From: Mactra quadrangularis
Taxonomy: Eukaryota > Mollusca > Bivalvia > Venerida > Mactridae
DNA: 64,000 nucleotides
Direction: 5' to 3'
Assembly: GCA_025267735.1 (NCBI GenBank)
Contig: CM046299.1
Coordinates: 38,330,887-38,394,886 of the forward strand
Shown piece by piece: positions 46,227 to 57,689 of this stretch. A program made the translations under genes and the position numbers. Positions within the stretch are counted from its first letter, which is position 1. Every line of letters begins with the position of its first letter. The notes beneath the pieces were generated by a model, which was given only the letters and a program-made list of their open reading frames with translations, had not been told where the DNA came from and searched no databases.

Positions 46227-48845
46227 TATTTAAACTCTGAATTTAAGGAATTTTTATAGGAACCTTTAGCTTCAATACTTAGAATTGATATTCATCTACA
46301 TGCCTGTTTTCCCTTGTTAGAATATTGATTTTCCTAGGTATTGAATTTGCCAAACAATCAGATATTTTTAAAATATTTTATTTTGTTAAATATTTGTTAA
46401 AGTATAGAACTTTTGTATGATTTGCTCACTATAACACAGTGTGTTCATGTTTGTTCTTGTTACCACACCTTACAGAATTATTTAGTTTGTAGAAACATTA
46501 CCACATTTTGGTATTTATTTTATGCTTTATAATGAATATTGGAGTTATTCTTTGAAAATGTACAAACTTTCAAGAGTTGACTGTTTAAATGAAAGCAATT
46601 TTAATCAAAATTTGATGAATATTGTTTGTTTGGTTTTGTTGGGTTTTATTTTTCGTTTCTTTTTGGTATTGCTGTTTTTGTTTGACATTGTTTACATAGA
46701 ATATTGTTTAGATTTGTCGTTAGTTAACCTTACCTAGCTAATATCATACATTTGTCTTGCTTTTATTCTGATGTCCACTCTATTACAATGCATTATCATT
46801 TTTTTATGTGCACACCCTAATCATAAAGAAAATGTCTTCATTTATGTATTTTACACTGCATTGAAATTGGTTTTATTTTTGCTGTAAACCATGTGAGAAA
46901 ATACCTTTTCAATTTTTTTTCTTATTTTTGCTTTTGTTATATATGGGGACAGTGTTGCCATATGATTCCAGTATATTTACATGTATATTAATAATTAATT
47001 TATTTTTCGTATTATATTTTTTATATGATTATAACACAGAAATTATTTTGTAGCCATTAATTGTATAAATTTAATTCATATATGGACAGTGTATAAAGAT
47101 CATATCGATCAGTAAGTGCCAAAGTAGCATTTTTACATGTAGTTTTACATTGTTGGTTCATAAACAGAGCTTAAATTTATGGGTTTTCTAGCTGCATAAG
47201 ATTTGTTTTTACTGGATACATCTGTGCAGAACAAAGTTAATTTGCCATATATTGCTGAAAAAGCATGCTACGCAAATAAAATGTTTTATTTTTCTGTGTA
47301 CATGCATTATTATTTCCAACTTGTTCTGCGTGGATACATCCAGTACTGGGTTATTTTGCTGGAAGAATCATCAACTAGTTTTCAAAATTAAATCTATTGC
47401 TTTTAATGGAAATGTTTTACTCCACTAAGCTAAGTTTAGGTGTTTTATAGGACCAAGCTTGTCTGTAGCTCATTCTTATAATTTCCAAATGATAACTCAC
47501 TGATGTTGCAATGAATATAAATAATAATTGATTGCATTATAAATCAAAGTGCTGAAGTCACTGAATTTATTCGAGCTTGATAGTTCTGAGGATTTTTTTG
47601 TACTTAATCATTTAAATGTAAGATCATGGTCTGATGAGTAAACAAAACAAAATTAACTGTAGAAATCCTTTTGTTGTTTGTTTGTGTGTGTTTTAAGAAG
47701 AATTATAAATTATTGAAATAAAAACTTTTATTTGGATTGTACACTGTTTATCAGATTTTATTAGGTTATGTGCAAGCTGCCCACTCATGGTACCAGCTTT
47801 CTTGACAATTTCTTTCACCAGTAATTGTTTAACTTTCCACATGGACCAACTACTTCTCCATTTCTATAGGTACATTAAAATTATTGCAGAAATTTCATGG
47901 AAAGTTTTGAACCATTTAAGGCTGAGAAATGAACCCTGATTGTCTGATTCCAAGCCAAAAGTAATACTGCATCCCTATCACTGCATCCAAATTTGAGATT
48001 TAACTGTAGCAATTGATAGATAATTTGACTAGTTCAGTAATAATATTTTTCTATATTTAAGTTTGTGAAATTCAGTACACTTAAGGTCATTAAGTGAACA
48101 GTGTTCCTCCTCTAAATAAATCATTTTTGCAGGCACAATTCATTAATGAGAAAGTGTACTTTGAAATATTTTTTATGTCATTTGAATTATTGTAAGTTTT
48201 TTTAATGCTGATTGTATGTGTGTGATACCATAAACCATTTATTCATCTTTACTTGTCTCCACGAACAACTGGTTAAATTAGCTGACTTTAAAATATTGTT
48301 AACTCTCACATGTTGAAATCCCACTTTGTCTTGACTTGATGATTGCGTTATGGAAGGAAATTTATGTAAATTATTTTCTAATTATATGTGCATCAAAATG
48401 AAGCTCTATTTACTAATTGACTAAAAGTGATGCTTAATAAAACTGTCTCTTAATAGAAACAACAGTGTCCACAGAAAAAAACACTCGAATAACAATACTG
48501 TGTAACTGTTTTACTGATATCTCTCAAGTCTGAATTTGTAGGATAAGGTATATGTCTCAATGATGGGTGAGGGGTTTTGATTCAGTTACAATCCAGTGCC
48601 AAAATAGCTTGACTGTATTTTATGAGTATATAAAGTGGAATAATGACTTAGACCTGATACCTCTCTTTAATTGAGATATCTTGTGTATGATAATAATATA
48701 GATTAAAGTAATGTAAATTTTACATGAGATTATATATGTAGTGTACAGCTAAGTCTTTATATTTATGTCAAGGTGCTTTAATAACAAATGTTTATATATA
48801 CAATGATCTGCTGTATACATATATTTTCTTATTATTATACATATA

Positions 48846-49187
48846 CAGTACCCACCAAAAGTTTGGAGAAATTTTCACTTTGTAAGTCTACTACGCTGTA
48901 CATAGGTTTTATAAAAAAATGACTACTTTTTATTTCATAATATTTTTAGTTTTGCTTATTTTTTGTTATGGTTCTATTGTAGTTGAGACTTCCAAAGTAG
49001 CTTAAAATCTCTGTTGTAAAAAAAATTACATTGCATTTGATTTTGGAGGCTTTGCGATATCAGATGCTGAATCTTATAAATGCCATGCATTAAAGAAATT
49101 TGTAAAAATAATGGTCTACTGAAAAGAATCAAAGAAATTATTTTTTTTATAAAATATCCTTAGTCTCCAAACTTTAAGTGGGTACTA
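48846..49187. mobile_element. Tc1/mariner-like MITE, family M, copy 2 (inverted)
   Basis: Starts CAGTACCCACCAAAAGTTTG after TA; the right end is AAACTTTAAGTGGGTACTA before TA. Interior is inverted relative to the other two copies (ATCAGATGCTGAATCTTATA). Confidence 0.75.
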
Positions 49188-49459
49188 TAGATATAATTTT
49201 GTTTTTCTATTAATGCATGATTTATATAGAAAGGAGATAAGTTAGTATATACATGTATATCTAAGTAATCTCCTTATCCGTATTGGCTATTTTTTTAGAA
49301 AGCAAAAAAAAAAGATATTTTTTGTTGCTTTTGTACAAGGATTACATGTATAAAGTGTTTTTTTTCAAGGCATCTGGCTGGATTCCCTATTGGTCAGTGG
49401 CTGCCTTTTCTCATTATCTAATCATAAATTTTATCACTTTTACTTTATCACTATATAAT

Positions 49460-49905
49460 GCATGGTTCAGGGATGCGCGGACACTGATGCTGATGGATTT
49501 TTCGGGCAGGAGCCTTGGATAAGAATCCAACTTTGCACCTTGCAATCATGGATTTTCTGGGCATTTGGCCTGATTCCCCACCGACAATTTGGCTGCCGTT
49601 CTACCACCAATCAATTATTTCTCTTTACTATTTTCTTTACTGTTGAAAATTGACTTGTTTTGTTGTTGTTGTTTTTTTAAACTACTATGAGCACTTTATT
49701 GATCACAAATACTTAGTTTTATATTGTTGTTCAGTTTATGTTTTTATATCTTATCATCTCTTAATCATTTATTTTATTTTCATTTTCGTTTTCATTTAAG
49801 CTTGTTTTTCCTAATTATGCATATGATTGTGAAGCTCTTTTGAACATATATTCAATATGAAAAGAGCGCTATACAAATGCGGTATATAATAATAATAATA
49901 ATTTT
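49460..49905 (+). mobile_element. 5'-truncated LINE 3' end
   Basis: Ends with AAAGAGCGCTATACAAATGC followed by (ATA)n, a typical non-LTR retrotransposon tail. Sequence upstream shows short open frames but no recognisable domain. Confidence 0.55.
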
Positions 49906-49942
49906 TTTTTATTAATGTAGTTTCTTGACATTGTTTATTTGC

Positions 49943-50026
49943 ATATCATGGGCTTAGTGCTAAATGGTCATAACTCTATTGTTATTTGATTTGAGTTACA
50001 ACCCTTTTGTGCTTAGCCCGCGATAT
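49943..50026. repeat. Palindromic MITE, family P3, copy 3
   Basis: ATATCATGGGCTTAGTGCTA pairs with TTTTGTGCTTAGCCCGCGATAT; inner GAGTTACAACC is shared with 38644-38726. It sits just past the (ATA)n LINE tail. Confidence 0.6.
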
Positions 50027-52164
50027 TCGATAATAAAACATCTGTAACATAGATATTGAGACTAAAATTCTATAAAAATTAAAACTTCTTTGTGGAAGGC
50101 CTGTGTTGCTGTTCCTGATATGATTTCAGGTTCCCTTTTTCTTATGTGTTTTAGTCAGCATTTTCTCTGGTATGTTTTCTGATAAGTTTATAACTTCAAA
50201 CTAACAATGCACCAAATGCTCAAGATGAGTTATTGTTATGGGTATCTTGTCAGGGCAATCTTTAATGATGCTTGTGTGTCATCAGAAACTTGATTCAAAT
50301 GGCATCTTTGAAATATGTTGTTAAATTTATGTCAGAGGGAATGTATTGCAAATAAAACTTCAGTGGATGATGACTTGTTGAAAAGGCTATGTACATTGTG
50401 TTTATTTTTATTATCTATTCATTACTCTTCTTCTTCTCTAGAAACATTTTGTATATAGGAATACTTTATTTTCTGTGATATCATTATGATCTGTCATTAA
50501 GGTTAAATCGTCCTTGAAATATTATTGTAAAATAAGGGCAACACCAATTCAGTACATGTTACCACTATACATAGTGCCAATCAAAACTACCCCTACACTC
50601 TTATTATTTAAAATAGCTGTTGTTGTTTTCATTAACACAATAAAATTTTATTAGCCAGATTTTTCAATGAAAACGCGAAACGCGGGCGGTTAACAATTGT
50701 GTTTAATTTTTTCTTTATAAAACTTCATACAATAATATCATAACATTTGCTAAACATAATTAGAAAGTAATCACAACTCTACCTGCCTTTATTATGGATT
50801 ATTTCCCTTTATAATTTTTGTTTATAAAGTTTTTAAATCCGGCTTTAATGTGGTTTACACATTACATTTCTTGTTTCAAATGTATTTAGGAATGATGATA
50901 ATTACAATAGAAAGTAACAATTGAATGGTGAGCAATGACTTTATACAACTGTAATTGTTATACATAAATACATGTATCCAAAGATGTTTTTAATTTCTCA
51001 TGTATTGGTAAAATGTTAAGAATAAATGACACATTTGCAAAAGTGTTTAGGTACTAGCAGTTATGATTTGCTCCGTATATGGTTCATTTTTACTGATTGT
51101 ATTATAAATGCTGTATGTGTTTTGTTTCTTTTATTTTTTGTAAACAAAATTATGTAAATCAGATTATTTAATTTTCATTAACAGATATATTCTTGCTTCT
51201 TTGATTGTCACGAAGTTAACTTACTAAGCAGACAATGTCACGGGTTAGAGCCTTTGGATTGCTGTTTTTTCATGCATCTGTTACTTATTTTACTTTAATT
51301 GGTGATAGTTTAGTGTATTTATTTAAAAAACTGCTTGCTACTGGATTGGGTAAACTCTGATATAATATGTATTGAGATATTTTTAACATTGTTTTTTTTA
51401 AATTTGTTGATTGTCTTTTTTTTTCTTGTTAATTCTAATTTGTGATACTAAATTTGTTTGAAATAAAAAAAATGACCTCTTTATATTTATCTTTGCTTAC
51501 TTTTTGTACATCCATGGTTAAGGTAAATTATATCTAGTTAAAACTAAGTTTAGGTATAGTGCGAACAAAATAACAAAATATGTTTGTGTAAGCATTAAAA
51601 ATGAACCAATCCATTCCTGAGGTAGGCAGTATTGAAAATGTAAGTTGTATAATTCATTTTAACAAAATTAGTGTAGAGGATAAACCACCACCCCTTGGTC
51701 AATAACCGCTACTCCAACAAGACATTCATAAAACAAATAAAAATAATATATTTTATGTATTGCCCAACGTTAATATTAGAATACACAGATAGGGTTGAAA
51801 TTGTAGGGTCCGGGGAGGAGAAATAACTCAAACACAGTTTTTGATTGATTGTAAGGGCATTTATTTTAAAATGCCATAAAAATATGAAAAACAAAAGTTT
51901 TCTAAATTGTTTATATAAAATTAAAAATCAAAAAAGTATGACGAAAATCTATCTGGACAGCAAAACCACAAACAAAAAACGCCAGAGAATCCTTGGCATC
52001 CCCTGTTGTGGATTAGTTCATTATATTGTTTATAATATCAGTGTTTTGTTTTTTTGTACACACTATAATCTGCCCTGCGTTCAGTAAGCATTTAACGTTT
52101 GTCAATCACCGTTACTGTTATGAACGGCTAATTGAACGATCCACTGAAGTGTGAACGTTTAAGG

Positions 52165-52278
52165 ATGGCGGACAAGAGAGTCGTTACTTCAATTTTATTA
52201 GGAGAATTCAGAGAGGAGGACTTGTTTTCTTGTTTACTTGTTTTTTGTAAATGTATTTATCTAAATCAACGGGAGTAA
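52165..52278 (+). CDS. Possible first exon or 37-codon ORF, unknown
   Basis: ATG in AAGGATGGCGGACAAG opens a frame MADKRVVTSILLGEFREEDL and on to a stop at 52276-52278 (37 residues). The start context is like that of VPS26C and RPE (ATGGCGGAC). A weak donor, TTTTTTGTAAAT (GT at 52246), could turn it into exon 1 of a gene whose other exons lie elsewhere. None is visible downstream within the window. I do not recognise the peptide, and chance is possible. Confidence 0.2.
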   Translation: MADKRVVTSILLGEFREEDLFSCLLVFCKCIYLNQRE

Positions 52279-52297
52279 CACCACCGACTTCATTGAA

Positions 52298-52499
52298 TAG
52301 ACCTAATCCAGAATTCAAATTTATGGGTTTTTCCTTCCGTGCACAGCCGGTACAAACAAAGTTTTCTACACATTATTGATATACAGCACGAACTATGGTT
52401 TAAACCCTATTGTTCTTTTTACATGTGTTTTCATTGTAACAGTGAAAGTTTGTTTGTACCGGAGGGGAAAACCCAAATATTTGAATTCCGGATATAGTA
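52298..52499. mobile_element. MITE, family P2, copy 3
   Basis: TAGACCTAATCCAGAATTCA left, TTTGAATTCCGGATATAGTA right. Inner CCGGTACAAACAAAG / TTTGTTTGTACCGG pairs. Begins 20 bases after the small ORF at 52165-52278. Confidence 0.75.
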
Positions 52500-52984
52500 C
52501 TGGAACTATTTCGTTTCAGGTTGTTTCATACTTGCGTACTATATACTAAAACCGATAGCTGTTGGCCTTAAACGTTTTCCGCTAACAGGCCGTTCAATAA
52601 TGACTGTTAGCGAACATTACGAAAGTTCGCGGTAACTGAACGCCCTACTGTTGTGTTGTTAGGCCAACTGTGACATAGCTGAAATATGTGTGGATGTGGT
52701 ATTAAGTACCAACAGTTGTTATTAAGACTAAACTATATTACCAGGATAGGTAAAGAAAAAAGAGAGCTATGATGGATTACAGTAAAACAAGAATTAAGTG
52801 ATGAATTTTCTTTTTAGCAAGTAGTGAACAATAGGATGTAAAAACATGACATGATTTATCTTGGTATTAGTCTATCACATCTTCCATCACACCTAATGCT
52901 TTCAAGTGTAGGTCTTGTATTGGAAGATGATCTGTATTGGAACTTGCCCTAGAAATAATCACAACACACTTTTTATCCAATGTT

Positions 52985-53195
52985 CAGGATATTTATCCCA
53001 CCCGGGGAGGTTATACCCTTCCATGAAAATTTGAAAATAATGTCGATTTTCCTCTATTGATTAGATAATATGGAGAAGTTTCCGGCCTTGTGGAAGGGTA
53101 GGTGAGTACTGGTTATAGACAATGGTCCAGGAAAGCTAGGTTAGGTGCGCTGGACGCCGTAAAATGATCTAAATTGTGTTGACACGGCATTAACT
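52985..53195 (+). mobile_element. SINE, family A, plus strand
   Basis: AGGTTATACCCTTCCATG, TAGATAATATGGAGAAGTTT, GGTGAGTACTGGTTATAG and CCAGGAAAGCTAGGTTAGGT form the best preserved body of this family in the window. The tRNA-like head is missing, so it is 5' truncated. Confidence 0.7.
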
Positions 53196-53206
53196 TCAAT
53201 AAATAA

Positions 53207-53470
53207 CAGGGGTGTGAATTTTCCGCGGATCGGCGGATTTCCGCGTTTTCGAAAATCCCGAGGACGTTTTTTTGGAAACCGCGAAATATCCGCGGAAAAC
53301 ATAATGGGGCGAAAATTTGAGGGCCGAAATGCGAATGGTTCCGCGGATTCCAATGAACGCTCTCTCCACTATGTCTAACAGAGGAACAGACAAGCTGCGT
53401 ATCTGCGTAAATACGCAATTAAAAATCTCAAAAACCCAATAAGAATAAAAAATTAACGTGTCATAACCCA
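53207..53470. other. hAT-type end and GC-rich segment
   Basis: CAGGGGTGTGAATTTTCCGC begins a stretch richer in G and C, with repeated TTCCGCGGAT words and three overlapping minus-strand open frames. The ends resemble hAT termini. A possible partner, TCACACCCCTG, lies at 60807-60817, but no transposase is seen between. Coding potential is not supported. Confidence 0.3.
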
Positions 53471-53879
53471 ATTAAAAACTCCTTAACTCATAAAGTCTCG
53501 AAATCGCTGTGTATCGAACGTAAATAAAACATCGAAACTGGTCAGATACGAGATGCGACAATCACGCGACAATTACATGCCAATTACTTCTCATTAAAAC
53601 ACAATTGTCTTTCACACGCTGGGAGTTTAACTCGCCGACATATGAATGCACAAGGATGTCACAAAATCGATAATAAAGTCGCCGACTTATGATTACACGC
53701 ACGATTACATCTGTATATACCTTTACCTATACACGTCAGAGTACATTGGAAATAGCGCATATATATAGTTTAATTGTTTGCAGCAATTAAATCAATATTA
53801 ATCCTTTGTTTGAGGACAAATATGTGTTTGCAGTATGAGCACAAATTGAGGTACACAATTTAAGATATGTGACGGCATT

Positions 53880-56800
53880 TTTTCACATTTACTTTGTCGA
53901 TGTTTGATAGCATAACAATGACATAATTGATCAAGATAATTATAGCAAATATTTTACAAACCATGTCATTTATTCATGCAATGCCAAATTATCACTGGTT
54001 GGTGGTAGACCAATGGGTGGAGTTACTGTTATTGTAAAAAAATAATATATCAACCTATGTTAAACGAGTATGTGAAAGTTTTGAATATGGTGTTGTTTTA
54101 AATATAGACAAGATGTTATTTGGTCTGGAGGAGGATGTTCTGTATGTTTGTTTATATATACCACCAGAAAATTCACCATTTTATAACTATACTGATATGT
54201 CTTGTTTTGAAGCTCTAGAGCATCTTATTGTAACTAATAATTTTATTGACAAATGTATTATGTTAAATGGAGATCTAAATGCTCGGACTGCAAATGATAC
54301 TGATTTTACTATTGTAGATTATGACATTCCAGAATTTGCTGAATTTAGTGAAATCATAGACAATAAGATTGAAATGAATAGGAATTCAACAGACAATAAA
54401 TTGAATAAATTTGGTAGAGATTTATTAACATTTTGTAAAACATTTTCATGTTATATAGTTAATGGTCGTTTTGGCCCTGATAGTTGTGGCAGTACTTTTA
54501 TAAACAACAATGGTTGTAGTGTTATAGATTATTTCATTGTATCTAAACCATTATTTGATATTGTAAAACATTTTGAAATTTTAACATATACTGAGAGTTG
54601 TCATCTTCCTATTTTATTGTTTATTAGTATTCATAATGTATTAAATCACGATGTACAGATGGATGATACACCTAGCATTAGATTTGATTTAAATGATGAT
54701 AATAAGTCGGAGTACAATGAATGTTTAACAGATAGTATTTTAAGTGGCTGTTTTAGTTCTTTAGATGACATGTTAAATGATGATACATGTAATATAAATT
54801 TAGTTGTGGATGAATTTGAAGCTGTAATATTGAACAGTAGTGATTCATATAAAGTCTTATCTAAAAAGTATAAACCTAAATGCAATCGCCCATGGTTTGA
54901 TTCTGAATGTAAATTAGCAAAAGCTAATTCAAGAAAGTTACTCCATAGATTTAGATCAAACCGATGTTCCCAAAATTTGAATATGTATATTAGCAGTAAA
55001 GAAAACTATAAAGTAATATGCAAACATAAACGATACACTTATGATAAAAAATGTATTGAAAAAATAAATTTGTCTATAAAAAACCAAAAACTATTTTGGC
55101 GTGAAATTAAAAAGCTTAGTAAGAAACATAGTACTAATGATAAAATACCTCTTGATACTTGGTATGATTATTTTAGTAGTTTATTTGCCAATGATATAAA
55201 TGACAATGATGTAAATCATGCACATGTACCTACTCCTAATATTGATGATTCATCTGATATCGATGAAATAGAAAATGTTATTTTTAATTCTGACATCACC
55301 TATGATGAAATTATTGAATCAATAAAATCATTAAGTTTGGATAAAGCTACTGGTGGAAATTTGATACCAAAACATTTGAATTATGGCTTACATGTTTTAT
55401 TACCATACATTTGTAAACTTTTTAATAGACTTTTCTCTACTGGTGAGTTCCCAGATAAATGGACTCAAATTGTAATAATACCACTTTTAAAAAAGGGAAA
55501 TGTAAATAACCCGAATAATTATAGAGGTATTGCTTTAGTAGACGTTCTTAGTAAAGTATATATATCTATTATTACAAAAAGATTAACATTTTATGTAAAT
55601 GCATATAATAAATTATCAGAAGCACAAGCTGGCTTCCGATCAGGATACAGTACTATTGATAATGCATATGTTCTTTATTCTATTGTTAACAAATATTTAA
55701 TGAAAAAAGGTAAACCTGTTTATGTTGCCTTTATAGATTTTCAAAAGGCATTTGATTCTGTCGATCGTTCAATCTTGTATAATGTTTTAAGACATAATGG
55801 TGTTAAAGGTAAATTGTACCAAGCTATACAATCTATATATATATCAGTAAAAGCAAATGTAAAAACCAATATTGGCATTACTAATAGTTTCCAATGTCCA
55901 GTTGGTTTACGTCAAGGTTGTACCTTAAGTCCTATTTTATTTGTTATGTTTATAAATGAACTGTATACACTGCTTTTGCAGAAGGGTACGCGTGGTATTC
56001 AATTATTTCCTGATATTGTTGAAATATTTTTATTAATGTTTGCTGATGACATTGCTCTCATTGCTGATACTATATCTGGGTTACAAAAACAACTTAATAT
56101 CCTTCATGAATTCTGTTTTACAAGTAAACTTTGTGTCAATATTTTAAAGACAAAGGTATTGGTATTTAAAAGGGGTGGACAATTAAGTAGAAATGAACAC
56201 TGGGTTTACGGGGGTCAACCATTAGAAATAGTAAATGGTTTTACATATGTTGGTTTATATTTTTCAAGGACATTATCTTTATATAAAATGGCAGAATCTA
56301 ATAGTTTAAAAGCTAAAAAGGTGTTTATGCATGTATTTCAATGTTTACAGCAACTAGGATGTTTACCTTATCATATGTTTTTCAAGATCTTTGATGTCAA
56401 AATTGTTCCAATTATGTTATACGGAAGTGAACTGTGGGGTCTTTTTAAACCAAAATATATCGAGATTGTACATTTATATGCCTGTAAAAGATTTTTGAAT
56501 GTTAGTATAAAGTCATGTAATGATGCAGTGTTAGGTGACTTGGGTAGGTTTCCTATGTATATTTTTGCTTTTAAACGTTGTATTAAGTATTGGATCCGTA
56601 TTTTAAGTATGCCTAAGCAGAGATATGTAAGACTATGTTATGAAATGTTGTATTACTATGATAGTATTGGTTATAAGAATTGGGTATCTGAAGTTAGGTT
56701 AAACTTATTTTCTAATGGTTTTGGCTATGTATGGGAAAGCCAAAATGTTTCCAATCCTAAATTATTTTTGTTACAATACACTCAAAGATTGAAGGATCAA

Positions 56801-57404
56801 TATACTCAAGTCTGGAAGGCAGCATGTTTAACAAATTCTAAATTATATTATTATTCCTCATTTAAAAACAAATATGAAATGGAAAAATATGTTGAGGTGA
56901 TTGATATTAACAAATTTAGGAAAGCTTTAGCAAGTTTTAGAAGTTCGTCTCACAATTTAATGATAGAGCATGCAAGGCAATATAATATTGATAGAGAATT
57001 CCGTTTTTGTCCGTACTGTGATTCTTGTATTGAAGATGAGTTTCATTTTATCATGATTTGTCCTTTATATACAGAAATACGATGTACTTATCTTCCTGAA
57101 ATTTATATAGAAAACCCAAACGTTGATAAATTCATTGCTTTGATGAACAGTGTAAGAGAATCTGTGTTAAGAAATCTAGCAATGTACATATTTTATGCAT
57201 TTGAAAGAAGAAAGCATTTTTTGTCGTCCTTTCAGTAGCAAACAACATAACTCATGGATTAAGATGTAAATTGTTTTTATATATATTATGTATGATATTA
57301 TGTATCTTGTATATCCACTTTCTTTGTATGTTGTATATTCATGTATATGGGCCGGAGGCCATATGTACTATATGAAATAAACTGTTAAACTGTTAAACTG
57401 TTAA
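53880..57404 (+). mobile_element. Non-LTR retrotransposon (LINE), almost complete
   Basis: Carries an APE-type endonuclease remnant (SLVGGRPMGGVTVIVKK near 53990, continuing in a second frame), a full reverse transcriptase, and a 3' UTR ending in a CCGGAGGCC hairpin, AATAAA (57376-57381) and three tandem ACTGTTAA units (57381-57404). The 5' end fades out inside the endonuclease: its first part, with the catalytic start, is missing or frameshifted. The short tandem tail is typical of L2/CR1/I-like lineages; a precise clade would need a tree. Confidence 0.85.
54113..57238 (+). CDS. LINE ORF2-like protein: endonuclease (partial) and reverse transcriptase
   Basis: A 1,041-residue frame. Residues 1-160 are the C-terminal half of the endonuclease (LYVCLYIPPEN, LNGDLNART, IDYFIVS, then SCHLPI as the SDH-like motif). 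Residues about 400-700 are reverse transcriptase: GFRSGYSTIDNA, FIDFQKAFDSVDR with D542, GLRQGCTLSPILF and the active-site box F643-ADD (D645, D646). The C-terminus has a zinc-knuckle-like C966-P-Y-C969 with H978 and C983. ATG 54113 is not the real start: the frame is open back to 54038, and the endonuclease continues upstream in another frame across a 7-A run (54036-54042), so a one-base indel breaks the protein. Reverse transcriptase itself is intact and seems recently active. Not a host gene. Confidence 0.9.
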   Translation: MLFGLEEDVLYVCLYIPPENSPFYNYTDMSCFEALEHLIVTNNFIDKCIMLNGDLNARTANDTDFTIVDYDIPEFAEFSEIIDNKIEMNRNSTDNKLNKFGRDLLTFCKTFSCYIVNGRFGPDSCGSTFINNNGCSVIDYFIVSKPLFDIVKHFEILTYTESCHLPILLFISIHNVLNHDVQMDDTPSIRFDLNDDNKSEYNECLTDSILSGCFSSLDDMLNDDTCNINLVVDEFEAVILNSSDSYKVLSKKYKPKCNRPWFDSECKLAKANSRKLLHRFRSNRCSQNLNMYISSKENYKVICKHKRYTYDKKCIEKINLSIKNQKLFWREIKKLSKKHSTNDKIPLDTWYDYFSSLFANDINDNDVNHAHVPTPNIDDSSDIDEIENVIFNSDITYDEIIESIKSLSLDKATGGNLIPKHLNYGLHVLLPYICKLFNRLFSTGEFPDKWTQIVIIPLLKKGNVNNPNNYRGIALVDVLSKVYISIITKRLTFYVNAYNKLSEAQAGFRSGYSTIDNAYVLYSIVNKYLMKKGKPVYVAFIDFQKAFDSVDRSILYNVLRHNGVKGKLYQAIQSIYISVKANVKTNIGITNSFQCPVGLRQGCTLSPILFVMFINELYTLLLQKGTRGIQLFPDIVEIFLLMFADDIALIADTISGLQKQLNILHEFCFTSKLCVNILKTKVLVFKRGGQLSRNEHWVYGGQPLEIVNGFTYVGLYFSRTLSLYKMAESNSLKAKKVFMHVFQCLQQLGCLPYHMFFKIFDVKIVPIMLYGSELWGLFKPKYIEIVHLYACKRFLNVSIKSCNDAVLGDLGRFPMYIFAFKRCIKYWIRILSMPKQRYVRLCYEMLYYYDSIGYKNWVSEVRLNLFSNGFGYVWESQNVSNPKLFLLQYTQRLKDQYTQVWKAACLTNSKLYYYSSFKNKYEMEKYVEVIDINKFRKALASFRSSSHNLMIEHARQYNIDREFRFCPYCDSCIEDEFHFIMICPLYTEIRCTYLPEIYIENPNVDKFIALMNSVRESVLRNLAMYIFYAFERRKHFLSSFQ

Positions 57405-57504
57405 ATTGCAATGTCTCATTATGTAATCATGGAGTCTAATATAAATTAAACCACAGTTCTGACGTCATTCCATTGTATTCACAGTACCGTATATCTAATA
57501 ATGT

Positions 57505-57656
57505 ACAGGTAGCCGTCCAATATTAAGATTACTCGTCCAATATCTGATGTGTTAGGACAATATCTAACGTGTAAGTCTAATATTGTACTACACGCTAGAT
57601 ATTGTCCAACACATCAGATAATGTACGCATAACCTTAATAGTGAACGATTACCTGT
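57505..57656. mobile_element. 152-bp foldback MITE
   Basis: ACAGGTAGCCGTCCAATATT left, and GTGAACGATTACCTGT right. The arms pair over about 68 bases with a 14-base loop (CCAATATCTGATGTGTTAGG with CCAACACATCAGATAATG). About 100 bases past the LINE tail. Confidence 0.7.
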
Positions 57657-57689
57657 TCAATGAAAAAAACAAACGATCGAGTGAAGTTA

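Larger units (their letters stand above)
45203..53870. other. LIPE 3' region and intergenic DNA
   Basis: Very AT-rich. The LIPE poly(A) site cannot be fixed: AATAAA occurs at 47717-47722 and several later places (for example near 51458). MITEs at 45852-46226, 48846-49187, 49943-50026 and 52298-52499, a LINE tail at 49460-49905 and a SINE at 52985-53195 are listed separately. Only one possible exon start is seen, at 52165. Confidence 0.5.

Noticed and set aside
47630..47690. Hammerhead ribozyme suggested by CTGATGAG
   Set aside because: No matching stem II or GAAA box follows within a workable distance.
47760..48000. Further SINE copy
   Set aside because: Only scattered words (ACTTCTCCAT, TTTCATGGAAAG) match family A; too weak to annotate with confidence.
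53113..53471. Three overlapping minus-strand frames as genes
   Set aside because: All three frames are open together over repeat-like sequence with SINE DNA at one end; no domain or splice context.
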